Positions 63,701 to 64,000 of a DNA stretch of 64,000 bases are shown here, piece by piece; the stretch's first letter is position 1; each line of letters begins with the position of its first letter. The notes below the pieces were generated by a model. It had not been told where the DNA came from and made no database searches. It saw only the letters and a program-made list of their open reading frames with translations. The stretch covers positions 1 through 64,000 of the forward strand of contig CAMCNL010000001.1 of assembly GCA_945876205.1 (NCBI GenBank). The letters run 5' to 3'. Position numbers and translations under genes: made by a program. This DNA is from Candidatus Sulfopaludibacter sp. SbA3. Lineage in GTDB: Bacteria > Acidobacteriota > Vicinamibacteria > Vicinamibacterales > UBA2999.

Positions 63701-64000
63701 GTGAGCCTTGGCATCAGCGTTCTCGCTGTCGATGATGAGCCCGGAATGCTGCACCTTGTCTCAGCTGTTCTGGGCAAGATGTATGACGTCGTCACCGCCC
63801 GGTCCACGGACGAGGCGTTACAGAAGATATCGCTCAGTGAACCGGATGTCATAATCACTGATGTGCGAATGCCCGGTGACAGTGGCTTGGTACTGCTCGC
63901 ACGAGTTCGAGAACAACACCCGCACATCCCGGTCATTCTCATGACCGGCTACGGCGACAAGGAAGTCGCCGTCACGGCTTTGAAGACGGGAGCCTTTGAC
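63701..64000 (+). CDS. NtrC-like response regulator, N-terminal part (runs off window)
   Basis: At least 100 residues: LAVDDEPGMLHLVSAVLGK, VIITDVRMPGDSGL with phospho-Asp, PVILMTGYGDKEVAVTALKT and GAFD. The MTGYGD-x-EVAV-x-ALK-x-GAFD ending is typical of NtrC-family receiver domains that activate sigma-54. GTG start at 63701 with GGAAG upstream; the frame upstream of it is closed in the best alternative. Confidence 0.85.
   Translation, partial: MSLGISVLAVDDEPGMLHLVSAVLGKMYDVVTARSTDEALQKISLSEPDVIITDVRMPGDSGLVLLARVREQHPHIPVILMTGYGDKEVAVTALKTGAFD

Overview
This GC-rich window looks like a chromosomal segment of a free-living, respiring Gram-negative bacterium, most likely an acidobacterium of the Vicinamibacteria type. 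That placement is an inference. It rests on the many secreted proteins with W(T/M)DGR and DTxGxN motifs, the small AHHG-type partner proteins (DUF6152-like), the CotH, DUF5916 and NHL proteins, and a compact nuoABCDHIJKLMN operon. No rRNA, CRISPR array or insertion sequence was seen.

Layout. 1-6.3 kb: a truncated M20 peptidase, a small secreted protein, a P-loop kinase-like protein, glycogen phosphorylase, two tandem membrane proteins and a VapBC pair. 6.3-8.4 kb: a TRIP13/Pch2-like AAA+ ATPase with a histidine-rich tail, coupled to a bicupin. 8.5-13.4 kb: a DsbD-alpha-like protein, a thioredoxin-like protein, a solute-binding protein and the first two secreted paralogues. 13.4-18.8 kb: a two-subunit molybdenum hydroxylase, then CotH and a porin. 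19-33.4 kb: a metallophosphoesterase, more secreted-paralogue/DUF6152 pairs, a lytic transglycosylase, a protocatechuate operon (NHL protein-pcaH-pcaG-pcaB-pcaDC), a DUF5916 barrel and a TumE/TumA-like toxin-antitoxin pair.

33.6-51 kb is the core energy region: tRNA-Arg, moaB-moeA-[2Fe-2S] ferredoxin, an EAL regulator, a 2-oxoacid:ferredoxin oxidoreductase (korAB) and complex I without nuoEFG. 51-54.7 kb is an inserted-looking module with a phage-type small protein, a zinc-ribbon DNA methyltransferase and a PD-(D/E)XK nuclease-like protein. 54.7-64 kb holds a Tat-exported flavoprotein, a fibronectin-type secreted protein, a cytochrome-porin fusion behind a sigma-54-type promoter, a three-subunit GMC/cytochrome c dehydrogenase, and the start of an NtrC-like response regulator.

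Working together: the moaB/moeA genes could supply cofactor for the molybdenum hydroxylase. KorAB would make reduced ferredoxin that a complex I lacking its NADH-input module could oxidise. The exported dehydrogenases would feed periplasmic c-type cytochromes. The most novel unit is the TRIP13-like ATPase plus bicupin pair. The most repeated unexplained unit is the secreted paralogue plus DUF6152 pair.
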